From Paeniglutamicibacter sp. Y32M11 (lineage in GTDB: Bacteria; Actinomycetota; Actinomycetes; Actinomycetales; Micrococcaceae): 64,000 bases of DNA. The notes beneath the pieces are model-generated. The model had not been told where the DNA came from and ran no database searches. It was given only the letters and a program-made list of their open reading frames with translations. The position numbers and the translations under genes are program-made. Positions 55,169-64,000 of this stretch are shown piece by piece. Position 1 is the first letter of the stretch, and the number at the start of each line of letters is the position of its first letter. The DNA lies in contig NZ_CP079107.1 of assembly GCF_019285735.1 (NCBI RefSeq), forward strand, positions 1,116,001 to 1,180,000, in the 5' to 3' direction.

Positions 55169-55765
55169 ATGGAACTTCTGGGCAGCTTGAGCCTCGACCA
55201 ATTGCACAGCTATACATGGGGCATCGCGGCAGGAACACTGATCGTTTTTGGTGTCATCTGGTGGAGAAACATTCACTGGACCGTGGTTGGTTCGGTCATG
55301 TTTTTTGCCGCGCTCAACGCTGGGGCCGGGATCTACGTCTTGAGCACTGTTGGTGATTCCCGCTGGTCTGCCGGGGCGGAATCCTCGCTGACCGCTCCGT
55401 CGTTTGCCGGGACTCCGGTGGTGGGGGAGTATCTGCTCCCGTTGGATTCAGCTCTTCAGGACGTTGTTGGCGGTGTTAATGACTTCATAGCCTTCAAACA
55501 GGCGCTTCCGATAGCACTCAACTTCCTGACCATGTCCGGATTAGCCCTGCTGGTGGCGTTCGCATTAGCTTTTATCGCTGTCGTCATCAGTATGATCATG
55601 GCCAGGAATCGAAACAGGGAACTTAAAAAGTATCGTGCCACCGTTGATCAACTTAAGGTTGAGCTTGAGCAGGTCAAGTGGCAGATCTCCATGGGAAGTA
55701 TCGGCCGTCCTACGTTCGAGCCAGCCGAGGACGACACCGAGGTGCTGCCCAGACGGACACGCTAA
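55169..55765 (+). CDS. Membrane protein with C-terminal coiled coil
   Basis: A 198-residue protein with three hydrophobic segments (about 15-32, 36-60, 112-145) and a C-terminal coiled-coil-like segment (RNRELKKYRATVDQLKVELEQVKWQI) of the kind that supports dimerisation. No family was recognised. The ATG follows GTGGGGGAAC. It stands alone. Confidence 0.7.
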   Translation: MELLGSLSLDQLHSYTWGIAAGTLIVFGVIWWRNIHWTVVGSVMFFAALNAGAGIYVLSTVGDSRWSAGAESSLTAPSFAGTPVVGEYLLPLDSALQDVVGGVNDFIAFKQALPIALNFLTMSGLALLVAFALAFIAVVISMIMARNRNRELKKYRATVDQLKVELEQVKWQISMGSIGRPTFEPAEDDTEVLPRRTR

Positions 55766-56235
55766 GGATGGTGTGATTCCGTGCCAGCGGATCTCACCGC
55801 AGGGTTAACAGACTGCTCCAGTTCCTGGTCCAACGGACCCGCAGGTGCCCGAAAGGCGAACTGAAAAATCCCGATCCCTGCGTCCGGGTTGTACTGCATA
55901 ATCCACAGCGTTGCGAGCCTTACTCATGTGAGAAGACCACGCTAAAGGGAGCGAAGCACGTCGTCGCCATGAGGTGGTTTGTCCAAGCTATGTACTCGCG
56001 GACGATCAATTTGGCCGGTGACTTCAAGCCCTGCTAAGGAACTAGTCATTCACTAGACGTATCTAACTGGACCGCGCAAAACCCTCCCCGTGGAGAAAAG
56101 GAAAGTAATAATGTGTCCAGATTGAGACACGCACAATGTTCGGTTTATCCATCAAATACTCAATACTCTAATCAGGGCTAAGCGACCTAACCGTCCAAGA
56201 GTCCGTGCCGAGTAACTACTTTTGAAGGAACTAAC
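55766..56235. other. AT-rich intergenic region
   Basis: About 470 bases with no supported frame, AT-rich towards 56100-56230. It presumably contains the promoter of the secreted hydrolase. No RNA gene was recognised. Confidence 0.35.
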
Positions 56236-58140
56236 ATCGTACAAAAACGTTTAGGTGCTGCCTTTGGCATGCTGACGGTGGTGGGCCTGCTGGCCACAAC
56301 GGCCCTCAGCTCCCCGGCCAACGCCGCCGTGCCGTCCTCCATGCACATTCTTTCCTCCACCGCACCGACGGTACAGGTAGCAAAGAAGACCACCCATGAC
56401 ACGACGAGCAAGGCCGAAAGCAAACGCGTCGATGGGTTCAAGACCCCCAAGCCGCAGTGGTTCAACTGCACACCCTTCGCCCCTGGCGCTCAATGTGCTT
56501 CGGTAGAGCTCCCCTTGGACTACGACAAGCCTGGTGGGGCCAAGACCGAAGTCGCGCTGTTGCGAATCAAGGCCAAGGACCAGAAGAAACGCATCGGAAC
56601 CCTGTTCGTCAACCCGGGCGGCCCCGGAGGCTCCGGAGTTGCGATTGCTGCTTCGGCCCCTGATTTTCTGAGCGCCAGTGTCTTGGAGCGTTTTGATGTC
56701 GTCGGGTTCGATCCACGCGGCACCAACTTTAGTGACAATGTGCGTTGCTGGAAGAACCTCGGAGGGCAGGAAACAGCCTTAGCTGGGATGAACGTTCCGT
56801 ATCCGGATACGCTCAAGGAAATGCGCGCCTTTGTAAAATCCTCCAAGGCCTTCGGCAAGGCATGCTCCACCACCGGCAAGCCAGTCTCGGCCTCGATGTC
56901 CACCGCCGAGGTGGCCCGCGACATGGACGTCTTGCGTCGCATGGTCGGGGACAAGCAACTGACCTACCTGGGCTTTTCCTACGGCAGCTACCTGGGCACC
57001 GTGTATGCCAACATGTTCCCTGAACGGGTCCGTGCTGTGGCCATCGACGGCGTGCTTGATCCGGTGGCGTGGGCTGGAACCGCCTCCACCGCTGGCACTC
57101 CGCAGACCCAACGCATCAAATCGGGAGAGGGCGCGGAGAAAGCCATGCGCGGAATCCTGAGCCGCTGCAAGAAGGCCGGCAAGGACTACTGCCAATTGGC
57201 TGGCCAGGGCGACCCAGAAACGCTCTACCGTGCGATCATGGCCGAACTGAAGCGCTCACCTCTGGTGTTCACGGATCCTGAATATCCCGAATACGATTTC
57301 ACGCTGAACTCAGCCACACTGACCTCGGGCATGCTTAGTTACATGTATGACCCGCAAGGGGCATCGATGGTGGACGGGGAGCTGACCTATGCTTTGCAGA
57401 TGCTCCAAGAAAGGGCCATATCGAAGGGAACCACGTTCCCGAAGAGTGCCACCCCGACGAAGGAACCGACCAAGTCCAAACTGAAGATCGCACGCAGGGC
57501 GCTGGCCAAGAGCATGCGTGCCGTCGACGTGGAGGAGAAAGCTGCGGCTCAGGATATCGCCAAAAAGGCAGCAGCCACCGGGTTCGCGTTCCCCTATGAC
57601 AGCTCTCCCGAAGTCTTCCAGTCGGTGCTATGCACCGATTCAAGGAATCCTGCCAAGGCAGAAAACTGGACACGCTACGCAGCTGCGGCAAGCAAGACCG
57701 CGCCAGGGTTCGGCCAGATGTGGACCTGGGCTTCGGCCCCGTGTGCCAGCACTACATGGACAGCCAAGGACGAGGATTCCTACAAGGGACCGTTCACGCG
57801 CCGGACCAAGAACCCGATGTTGGTGGTGGGAAACTACTGGGATCCGGCGACAAACTACTCCGGGGCCCAGAAGGTCGCGAAGTTGATGCCTAACAGCCGG
57901 CTTCTGAGCAGTGATAGCTGGGGCCACACCGCGTACGGCACCTCGAAATGTGTCACGAATGCCATGGACAGTTACCTGTTGACCAAGCGAATGCCAGCAG
58001 TCGGGAAGCTCTGCACGGGAGACGTGCAACCATTCACTGAAAAGATTGAAGATTTCGGTAACCAGCGTCGCAAGGACGGTCCGGAGCGCCAGCTGCCGCC
58101 GGTGGTGCCGCCGCTTCCCGGAGCGCTTCCACGCAGCTAA
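56236..58140 (+). CDS. Secreted tripeptidyl-aminopeptidase-like alpha/beta hydrolase (probable ATC start)
   Basis: A secreted alpha/beta hydrolase of the tripeptidyl aminopeptidase/SlpD-SlpE group (TAP-like C-terminal domain). The oxyanion motif is NPGGPGGSG; the nucleophile is S248 in LGFSYGSYLG; a YWDPAT aspartate and SWGHTAYG histidine follow. The first in-frame ATG is at 56269, but starting there leaves a signal peptide without a basic n-region. GAAGGA lies seven bases before an ATC codon at 56236 that opens IVQKRLGAAFGML, a normal signal peptide start. I therefore extend the gene to 56236 (634 residues); the start is unusual and uncertain. A long hairpin follows it. Confidence 0.85.
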   Translation: MVQKRLGAAFGMLTVVGLLATTALSSPANAAVPSSMHILSSTAPTVQVAKKTTHDTTSKAESKRVDGFKTPKPQWFNCTPFAPGAQCASVELPLDYDKPGGAKTEVALLRIKAKDQKKRIGTLFVNPGGPGGSGVAIAASAPDFLSASVLERFDVVGFDPRGTNFSDNVRCWKNLGGQETALAGMNVPYPDTLKEMRAFVKSSKAFGKACSTTGKPVSASMSTAEVARDMDVLRRMVGDKQLTYLGFSYGSYLGTVYANMFPERVRAVAIDGVLDPVAWAGTASTAGTPQTQRIKSGEGAEKAMRGILSRCKKAGKDYCQLAGQGDPETLYRAIMAELKRSPLVFTDPEYPEYDFTLNSATLTSGMLSYMYDPQGASMVDGELTYALQMLQERAISKGTTFPKSATPTKEPTKSKLKIARRALAKSMRAVDVEEKAAAQDIAKKAAATGFAFPYDSSPEVFQSVLCTDSRNPAKAENWTRYAAAASKTAPGFGQMWTWASAPCASTTWTAKDEDSYKGPFTRRTKNPMLVVGNYWDPATNYSGAQKVAKLMPNSRLLSSDSWGHTAYGTSKCVTNAMDSYLLTKRMPAVGKLCTGDVQPFTEKIEDFGNQRRKDGPERQLPPVVPPLPGALPRS

Positions 58141-58155
58141 GCCAAAAAAGCGGTC

Positions 58156-58206
58156 GAACGATTTGAGGGATGGAACCGAGAAACGGTTTCATCCCTCAAA
58201 TCGTTC
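58156..58206. terminator. Long hairpin between the hydrolase and the ABC operon
   Basis: GAACGATTTGAGGGATG and CATCCCTCAAATCGTTC are exact complements, with an inner AACCG/CGGTT stem. TTTTTT follows six bases later on the minus strand, fitting the 3' end of the ABC operon, and it also follows the hydrolase gene. Confidence 0.7.
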
Positions 58207-58441
58207 ATGCGGCAGTTGCGAAATCCCAGCTTTAGACGGCGACTTGGCCATCGCCGGTAGCCTACGTTTTCTTGCCGGTGACTTTGGGCCTATCAAGCCT
58301 GCGGCCTGTTGTTGTGTGTTGGCGTCAGCCAGCCCGCATATCCGTTACCACTCGGTGAAAATCGATCACAGGGCGCCATGGGACACCTGACCGGCCAGTC
58401 AGAAGGCACCGATGTCGCCGACACCGCACCGAAGGTTCGGA

Positions 58442-60001
58442 CTAGATGGCCGGAATTTTGTCGAGGGCGAGCTCTGAATATCCGTTTCCCTTGTCCAACA
58501 CCCGGACCAGCTGTTGGCTGTGTGGGTGCTCGGGTGCCGTAAGGAATTGGGCCAACGGTTTGATCTCGACGAGGTTCCCCGCGTAAAACACGGCAACGCG
58601 GTCGCTGACATACCGGATGACGTCCATGTCGTGGGAAATCACCACCAGGGAGATGCCCATGTTCTCGCGTAGTTGCAGCAGCAAATCGAGAATGTGACGT
58701 TGGGCCACCGAATCCAACGCCGAGGTTGATTCATCGCAGATCAGCACGTCGGGCTTGACCAATAGCGCCCGGGCAATGGCCATGCGCTGCAGCTGGCCGC
58801 CAGAGCACTGTGTTGGCAAGCGGTCAAGGAGCCGGGCCGGAAGCCCCACCCGATCGACCGCTTCCTCGATGAGCTCAGTGGTCTCGGCATCCGGGAGCCG
58901 GTGGACGGCTGCCATCAGGCTCGTGCGCAGAACGAGTGCGGGGTCAAAGCAACCAAAGGGTTCCTGCGGAATGATCTGTACTCCGGTCGGTTGTGACTCT
59001 TCCGTGAGTCCGGTGATGTTTCCATGGGTGGGTCGTTCCAGACCGGCAAGCAGTCGCGCGAAGGTACTCTTGCCCGAGCCGGAACGCCCGACGACGCCAA
59101 GGACTTCACCAGCATGTAGGGCCAAACTGGTGGGGTTCAGCGCCGCTGCGCCCTTGGCGCGGCGGGTGTAGTTCTTGCCCACGGAATCGGCCCGCAAGAC
59201 ACAGTGCGTGGTGATCTCCTGGACTTCCCTGATCACGGACGCCGTGGCGGAGATGAGCTCGCGCGTCTTCTCGTGCCGGGGCGCGGAAAACATCGCCGAG
59301 GTCGGGCATTGGTCGACGATGGCACCGTCGCTGATAACGATGACCCGGTCCGCAATGTGTTGAACGCTGGCGATGTCGTGGGTGATGAGTAGGATGCCCA
59401 GCCCGCGTTCGAGTTGCCGGCGTCGCAGCAGGTCCAGGATCTCGGCCTTAAGAATAGAATCTAAGGAAGAGGTGGGTTCATCGGCCAGGATGTAGGCGGG
59501 ATCCGCGGCCAGGGCGATGGCCAGCATGACCCGTTGGGCCATGCCTCCGGACAACTGGTCTGGGCGCATCCGGGATATCTCGGCGGCCGGGGACAAACCG
59601 ACTTCCTGCAGCAGGGACTCAATGCGCTCTCGAGCATCCTTTGGCTTGCGGAGTCCGGTGGCCCCCATGGCCTCGAGCAGGTGGGCGCGGACGGTCATGC
59701 GCGGATTCATGACTCGTTTGGGCTGCTGGAAGAGCATGCCGATCTTCTTACCGCGCACCGCGTCCATGTCGCGTTCGCCGAGAGTATCCAGTCGCTGCCC
59801 GTCCAGCAGGATCTGGCCGGTGGCCTGAACCCCGGAGGGAAGCAGCCCCATGATGGCCTTGGTCAACATGGTTTTGCCGGAGCCCGAACGGCCCACCACC
59901 GCGACCAGTTCGCCGGCGCGAACCGAGCAGCTGATCGCATCCAATAGGACGTTGGTTCCGGCGAAGACCGACATGTCCTTGACTTCTAATTGACTAGCCA
60001 C
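58442..60001 (-). CDS. ABC transporter double ATP-binding protein (Dpp/Opp/Cnt type)
   Basis: A 519-residue protein with two fused ATPase domains, the DppD and DppF halves in one chain. The N-terminal domain has Walker A GRSGSGKT, signature LSGGMAQR and Walker B YILADEPT; the C-terminal domain has GRSGSGKS, CSGGQLQR and VLICDEST. The GTG at 60001 overlaps the permease stop (GTGGCTAG) with AGGAG in front. It is the last gene of the importer operon. Confidence 0.9.
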   Translation of the reverse strand: MASQLEVKDMSVFAGTNVLLDAISCSVRAGELVAVVGRSGSGKTMLTKAIMGLLPSGVQATGQILLDGQRLDTLGERDMDAVRGKKIGMLFQQPKRVMNPRMTVRAHLLEAMGATGLRKPKDARERIESLLQEVGLSPAAEISRMRPDQLSGGMAQRVMLAIALAADPAYILADEPTSSLDSILKAEILDLLRRRQLERGLGILLITHDIASVQHIADRVIVISDGAIVDQCPTSAMFSAPRHEKTRELISATASVIREVQEITTHCVLRADSVGKNYTRRAKGAAALNPTSLALHAGEVLGVVGRSGSGKSTFARLLAGLERPTHGNITGLTEESQPTGVQIIPQEPFGCFDPALVLRTSLMAAVHRLPDAETTELIEEAVDRVGLPARLLDRLPTQCSGGQLQRMAIARALLVKPDVLICDESTSALDSVAQRHILDLLLQLRENMGISLVVISHDMDVIRYVSDRVAVFYAGNLVEIKPLAQFLTAPEHPHSQQLVRVLDKGNGYSELALDKIPAI

Positions 60002-60845
60002 GGGCCTGCTCCTGTCCGGCGGGCTCAAGCACATCGTGGCCGTTGAACCACTGGGTGAGGCGGTTGCCCACCAAGGTCACGCAGAAGCTGACCACGAAGA
60101 TGGCGGCACCCGGGGCGATCAGGCCCCAGGGGGAGCGGATGGCGTGGGGCTGAGCCTCGGCGAGCATCGAGCCCCAGTCCGACTGTGGCGGTTGCACACC
60201 GATGCCTAGGTAGGACAGTGAGCCCAGCAGTACCAGCAGCAGTCCGAAGCGCAGGGCGGTTTGGGCCAGCACCGGGCCGGCGAGAAATGGCAACACATGG
60301 TGGCGGAGGATAAACCAGCGCGAACTGCCCACGTGGCGGGAGGCCTCCACATATCCGGTGGAGAGCACCTGGACGGCCAGCGAGCGGACCAGCCGGGCGG
60401 TCGGGGTCCAGGACACCACACCGACGGCCAGCACCATCGAGGAGAATCCGGGCCCCATGATCGCGATCACCAACAGGGCCACCACGATTTCCGGCAGAGC
60501 CAACAAGAGGTCGTTGGCGCGCAGGAAGAACTCGTCCAGCCAGCCGCCGCGCAGGGCGCTGAGCAATCCCAATACGGTGCCCACTGACAACGAAAACAGC
60601 GTGGTCAGCAGCGCCACGGACAGGGAGAAACGGCCACCGTGCAGGACTCGGCTTAAGATGTCCCGGCCGAGCGAATCGGTGCCCAGCAGGTGTCCCCAGC
60701 TCGGAGACTGCAAACGCTGGGCTAAATCCTGCGCATTGGGATCACTGGGGGCGACCCAGGGTGCCAGCACGGTGAGCACCAGTACCAGCAAGAGCACGAG
60801 TGCCGGGGGGCTGAGTAACACGAAGGACAGGGATTTCTTAGTCAT
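59994..60845 (-). CDS. ABC transporter permease, DppC-like
   Basis: A 283-residue permease of the BPD_transp_1 family with five to six helices. It has the N-terminal LAQRLQSPSWGHLLGTDSLGRDILSR motif diagnostic of DppC-type subunits and the EAA-like loop EASRHVGSSRWFILRHHVLP. The ATG at 60845 overlaps the stop of the upstream permease (ATGACTAA) and follows GGAG, so translation is coupled. Confidence 0.9.
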   Translation of the reverse strand: MTKKSLSFVLLSPPALVLLLVLVLTVLAPWVAPSDPNAQDLAQRLQSPSWGHLLGTDSLGRDILSRVLHGGRFSLSVALLTTLFSLSVGTVLGLLSALRGGWLDEFFLRANDLLLALPEIVVALLVIAIMGPGFSSMVLAVGVVSWTPTARLVRSLAVQVLSTGYVEASRHVGSSRWFILRHHVLPFLAGPVLAQTALRFGLLLVLLGSLSYLGIGVQPPQSDWGSMLAEAQPHAIRSPWGLIAPGAAIFVVSFCVTLVGNRLTQWFNGHDVLEPAGQEQARG

Positions 60846-61791
60846 GGCGTGCTCCAACACGTACGTTCGGGTCGCTGAACTGCTGCACCAGGTCCACGGC
60901 GCTGGTGACCAGCACCGCGCAGATCACCACGATGACCACGCCGCCCTGAGCCACCGGGATATCGGCATTGATGATGGCATCGAAGATGAGCCGGCCCATG
61001 CCGGGAATGGCGAAGATGACCTCAATGATCACCGAACCACCCAGCAGCCCGGCAAACCAGACGCCGGTCATGGTCCACAGCGGAAGCAGACCGTGCGGGA
61101 TGACGTGGCGTAGCAGCGCGCGGGTACGGCTCAGACCGCGCGCCCGAGCGGCCAGCACATGCTCGGAGCCCAGCGACTGCAAGATGCCCGAACGCACGGC
61201 CACGGTGAAGAAGCTGATGGGGCGCAGGCACAGCACAAAGACCGGAAGCACCAGGGAGGCGGGCGAATGGAAGCCCGCGGAGGGCAACAGCGCGAGCTTC
61301 ACGGCAAAAAGGAGCACCAGCAGTGGCGCGATGGCGTATTCGGGAATGGCGATCAGCGCATGGGTGATGGAGGTGATGAGTTTGTCGGGCCAGCGCTCGG
61401 CACGGGTCGCGGCAATGACTCCCAAGACGATGGACACGGCCATGGCCACGAGGATCGAGATCCCGGCGATCAGCAGCGTGACGCCGATCGCCGGCAACAC
61501 CTGATCGATGACGGGAGTGCCGCTGATATAGGAAATCCCCATGTCGCCGGTGAAGAAGCGGGCCAGCCAGCGCCCGAACTGCACCAACAGGGGGTCATGC
61601 AAGCCGAATTGCTCGGCATAAGCCTGAACCGTCTGTTCATCCGCCACGCCGGCGTCCATCCTGGCACGCAGCAAGTTGCGCACCGGGTCCCCGGGGGCAA
61701 CAAAGGGCACCAGGAAAACGGCGAAGGAGGAGAGCAGGACTGCTGCGCCGAGCCCAATGAGCCGGCGCAGCAGTATTGTCAGGACAGGCAC
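60838..61791 (-). CDS. ABC transporter permease, DppB-like
   Basis: A 317-residue permease with the DppB signature VPFVAPGDPVRNLL near the N-terminus, RWLARFFTGDMGIS, and the EAA loop LAARARGLSRTRALLRHVIPHGLLP. The GTG at 61791 lies two bases after the stop of the binding-protein gene; longer starts overlap that gene. Confidence 0.88.
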   Translation of the reverse strand: MPVLTILLRRLIGLGAAVLLSSFAVFLVPFVAPGDPVRNLLRARMDAGVADEQTVQAYAEQFGLHDPLLVQFGRWLARFFTGDMGISYISGTPVIDQVLPAIGVTLLIAGISILVAMAVSIVLGVIAATRAERWPDKLITSITHALIAIPEYAIAPLLVLLFAVKLALLPSAGFHSPASLVLPVFVLCLRPISFFTVAVRSGILQSLGSEHVLAARARGLSRTRALLRHVIPHGLLPLWTMTGVWFAGLLGGSVIIEVIFAIPGMGRLIFDAIINADIPVAQGGVVIVVICAVLVTSAVDLVQQFSDPNVRVGARHD

Positions 61792-61792
61792 G

Positions 61793-63337
61793 TTACTTGG
61801 TCTTTGCCAGGTCCTTGGTGAAGACATAGCGTGTCAGTGGATCCTGCACGTAGCCCTGCACCGATTCGCCCACGGCGTCGATGGCCTGCTCGTTGACCAG
61901 CCAGACGTTGACCGCATCGGTAGCCAGGATGTCGCCGGCCTGGCGGTAGAGGGTGTGGCGAGCGGCTGCGTCGGACTCGCCGGCGGCCTGGGTGACCAGG
62001 GCGTCAAAGTCATTGTTGCAGTAGTGGCTCAGGTTGTATCCGCCGGCGCAGGTGTAGTCGGCCTGCAGGAAGCCAATGGGATCGGCAATGTCGATCATCC
62101 GGTTGCGCTGGCTGAGCACCATGTCGTAGTTGCCCTTCAGCAGGTCCGGTTCCACCGCGCCGTAGGCCTTGGTCACGACGTTGGCCTGCAACCCGATCTG
62201 CTTAAGCTGCTCCTGGATGATCGCGCCAACCGAGGCGAACTCGGCGCGCTCGACGATAGCAATGATTTCCAGTGGCTTGTCCTGGGTATATCCAGACTTC
62301 TGGACCAGGGCCTTGGCCTCGTCCAGGTTGACCGTGGGGACACCCAACTCGCCATTGGCCCATGGCTCGCTCGGGGCAAACGGTCCGGTGGCCGGCTCCG
62401 CAATGCCCTCATAAACGCTGGCGGCGATGGCCGGCAGGTCAAGCGCCTTGGTGACGGCCTGGCGCAGCTGCCGGTCCTCGAAGGGGGCCCGCGAATTGTT
62501 CAGGTAGAGCGTTGCGGTGCGAGGGGAATCGGCCTTCGCCAGTTCCACGGACGGATCGGCTTCCAGCGTGGCAATGTTGGTGGCCGGGATGGACATCGCA
62601 ATGTCCGATTCCCCGGTCTGGACCTGGGTGGAGCGCGTGGTTCCGTCGGTGATGTAGCGGATCTCGCCTCCGGCCAGCTTCACCTCGCCGCCCCAGTAGC
62701 TGGGGTTCCGATCCATGGTCAGTGACTGGCCGGCTTTGGCGGACACCGGGGCGAACGGGCCGGTGCAGTGGCCGAAGGGGTCGATTCCCTTGGCGGTATA
62801 GGCCGCCGGAGACAGAACTCCGGCATTCACGCTGGCCATGCGGTAGGGCAGTAGCGGATCCGCTGCGGGAGTCGTGATGCGCACGGTGTCCGCGTCCACG
62901 GCCTTGACCTTGGAGATGGTCTTGGGATTGACCGCACGGGCCGGTGCGGTGGCCTTCAGTACGTGGTTCAGGGAATTGACGACAGCCTTGGCATCAAATG
63001 CGGTACCGTCTTGGAACTTCACGCCGTCGCGCAGGTTGAAGTCCCACTCGGTGGCGGAAGTCTGCTTCCACGACTCGGCCAGCATGGGTTGAACCTTCTT
63101 GTCCACCTGGTCATAACTGGCCAACGTCTCCAGGCACCCCGCGATGGACAACACGTAGGCGTCGTCGCTCTCCATGGCCCAGTTGGACACCGGGGCACGG
63201 AAGTTGGCAACGACCAGACGAGCCTCGGAGTCGACCGCTGCCGTGGCGGCGGGATTCTGGTTCGAGGCACCGCATGAAGCAAGTACAGCGGTGAGTAAGA
63301 CGGTCGCAGTCGCGGTGTGGAGGCGTCCCAATTTCAT
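61793..63337 (-). CDS. Family 5 solute-binding lipoprotein (peptide/nickel/metallophore type)
   Basis: A 514-residue lipoprotein that delivers substrate to the importer. The signal peptide ends in a lipobox LASC with C22 as the lipidated residue. The SBP_bac_5 domain is evident from ETLASYDQVDKKVQPMLAESWKQ, FNLRDGVKFQDGTAFDAKAVV and RNPSYWGG. Family members bind oligopeptides, nickel chelates, haem or opine metallophores; the sequence does not decide. A DtxR/IdeR-like box 51 bases upstream points to metal regulation. The ATG at 63337 follows AAAGGA. Confidence 0.9.
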   Translation of the reverse strand: MKLGRLHTATATVLLTAVLASCGASNQNPAATAAVDSEARLVVANFRAPVSNWAMESDDAYVLSIAGCLETLASYDQVDKKVQPMLAESWKQTSATEWDFNLRDGVKFQDGTAFDAKAVVNSLNHVLKATAPARAVNPKTISKVKAVDADTVRITTPAADPLLPYRMASVNAGVLSPAAYTAKGIDPFGHCTGPFAPVSAKAGQSLTMDRNPSYWGGEVKLAGGEIRYITDGTTRSTQVQTGESDIAMSIPATNIATLEADPSVELAKADSPRTATLYLNNSRAPFEDRQLRQAVTKALDLPAIAASVYEGIAEPATGPFAPSEPWANGELGVPTVNLDEAKALVQKSGYTQDKPLEIIAIVERAEFASVGAIIQEQLKQIGLQANVVTKAYGAVEPDLLKGNYDMVLSQRNRMIDIADPIGFLQADYTCAGGYNLSHYCNNDFDALVTQAAGESDAAARHTLYRQAGDILATDAVNVWLVNEQAIDAVGESVQGYVQDPLTRYVFTKDLAKTK

Positions 63338-63387
63338 GAAGATCCTTTGAGATTACGTGATGATTAGGCCCCTTAATCACAAAAAGC

Positions 63388-63406
63388 CTTGGTAAGCATA
63401 CCCTAA
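63388..63406 (-). promoter_or_regulatory. DtxR/IdeR-like iron box
   Basis: Read on the minus strand the site is TTAGGGTATGCTTACCAAG. It matches the actinobacterial consensus TWAGGTWAGSCTWACCTWA at 15 of 19 positions by my count. It is centred about 60 bases before the binding-protein start. The rest of the 63338-63634 gap holds a short dyad (GTGATTA/TAATCATCAC near 63357-63381) and no gene. Confidence 0.5.
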
Positions 63407-63634
63407 CTCTGACTGCGGTCATGGAATGAAAGTCGCTCGGGGAAGCGGTCAATCGGATGGTGGATCGTCGTGCGTTGGCGGGTGGAGGGTCGGCCGCATG
63501 GCACGAAAAAGATTAGCAAGATGACGGAGGCAACGAACTTTCAGGTCAACGCCAGAAAGCATGCGTTTTGCTGATACCGAGAAAGTGGCCGCGGCCGGCG
63601 CTGCTGGTCAGACACGAGCGGGACCTGACTTGCG

Positions 63635-64000
63635 TCACCGAGATTGAATCTCTGTGGGAACCGTGGACTTTTCGGACCTTGTGAGCAGGCCTCGAACAAT
63701 TCCGGGGGCAAAGAATGCCGCAAGCAGCAGAGGAACGATGAGGACCAGCCATGGCAGGATGCTGGCGGGTCCTGGGGACGCGGGTTCGTTCAGAAGCCCT
63801 CCGATCAGGAGATTGCCCAGGAGAACGGCAATGCCGCCGCAGGTGGCCAGAAGACCGTAATAGGAACCTACCGGTCTCGCTCCGGCAATCCGGGGGATGA
63901 GTCCGAGCGCCGTGGAATGAGCCGTCATATGCCCCAGCGCAAGTAATGTCACCGCCGCAAGGATCGTGATGGGAGCTGTTCCCTGTTCCATTGAAAATAT
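63635..64000 (-). CDS. MFS transporter, C-terminal part (runs off the window)
   Basis: The last 121 codons of a major facilitator transporter. Three to four hydrophobic helices are visible (ITILAAVTLLALGHM, GSYYGLLATCGGIAVLLGNLLIGG, LPWLVLIVPLLLAAFFAPGIV). GLIPRIAGARPVGSYYGLLATCGGIAVLLGNLL resembles the helix 10-11 region of drug or siderophore exporters. The frame is open to the window end, so the true start is outside. It is transcribed towards the ABC operon and may be part of the same metal-acquisition locus. Confidence 0.7.
   Translation of the reverse strand: MFSMEQGTAPITILAAVTLLALGHMTAHSTALGLIPRIAGARPVGSYYGLLATCGGIAVLLGNLLIGGLLNEPASPGPASILPWLVLIVPLLLAAFFAPGIVRGLLTRSEKSTVPTEIQSR

Noticed and set aside
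1-64000. tRNA genes, rRNA genes, CRISPR arrays, transposases and integrases
   Set aside because: No T-loop consensus, regularly spaced repeats, transposase motifs or terminal inverted repeats were seen on reading both strands; a dedicated scan could still find divergent ones.

Overview
The window is high-GC actinobacterial DNA. The order proS, TSUP transporter, DUF4439-like protein, rimP, nusA, ylxR, infB, rbfA, truB, ribF, rpsO, together with frequent GTG/TTG starts, ScyD/ScyE-like and DUF937 proteins, points to the Micrococcaceae (Arthrobacter sensu lato, e.g. Glutamicibacter, Paeniglutamicibacter or Paenarthrobacter). This placement is inferred from gene content, not computed.

Layout. (1) 0.4-19.6 kb is core information-processing DNA: a lipoprotein, prolyl-tRNA synthetase, the rimP-nusA-ylxR-infB-rbfA translation cluster, then truB, two small membrane proteins, ribF, a methyltransferase and rpsO. 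Between rbfA and truB sit a divergent methionine aminopeptidase / Xre regulator pair sharing a perfect 18-bp inverted repeat, and a secreted ScyD/ScyE-like protein. rpsO ends in a strong terminator and is not followed by pnp. (2) 19.6-28.1 kb is a patchwork of single-gene units: PEP-mutase-family lyase, secreted and membrane proteins of unknown function, YceI protein, NylB-like serine hydrolase, DJ-1/PfpI protein and an APC amino-acid permease. (3) 28.7-51.6 kb is accessory and metabolic: a decayed Ig-like surface protein, a DUF4389 membrane protein, acetate kinase convergent with phosphoketolase, a FabH-like enzyme lacking the catalytic histidine, a cysteine-free ArsR coupled to a SulP transporter, PEP carboxykinase next to NADP-isocitrate dehydrogenase, an AarF/UbiB kinase behind a 22-bp palindrome, DUF1003 protein, MGDG-synthase-like glycosyltransferase, GH3 glycosidase, and an M23 endopeptidase behind a c-di-AMP (ydaO) riboswitch. 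A remnant of a second APC permease closes this stretch. (4) 51.6-64 kb holds a cyclodeaminase-family protein, SelO, a membrane protein, a secreted TAP-type hydrolase that seems to start at an ATC codon, and a family-5 peptide/metallophore-type ABC importer (binding protein, two permeases, double ATPase) behind a DtxR/IdeR-like iron box, with the C-terminal part of an MFS transporter at the window edge.

How the parts work together. Phosphoketolase plus acetate kinase form a bifid-type shunt (sugar phosphate to acetyl phosphate to acetate plus ATP); PEP carboxykinase and isocitrate dehydrogenase sit nearby at the anaplerotic node. Similar GGGAAATA-type dyads occur before phosphoketolase and the FabH-like gene, and a GGACCAA/TTGGTCC dyad before the AarF gene. 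This raises the possibility of a DevR/DosR-like redox or starvation regulon, which is inference. No transposase, CRISPR array, tRNA or rRNA was found by reading.
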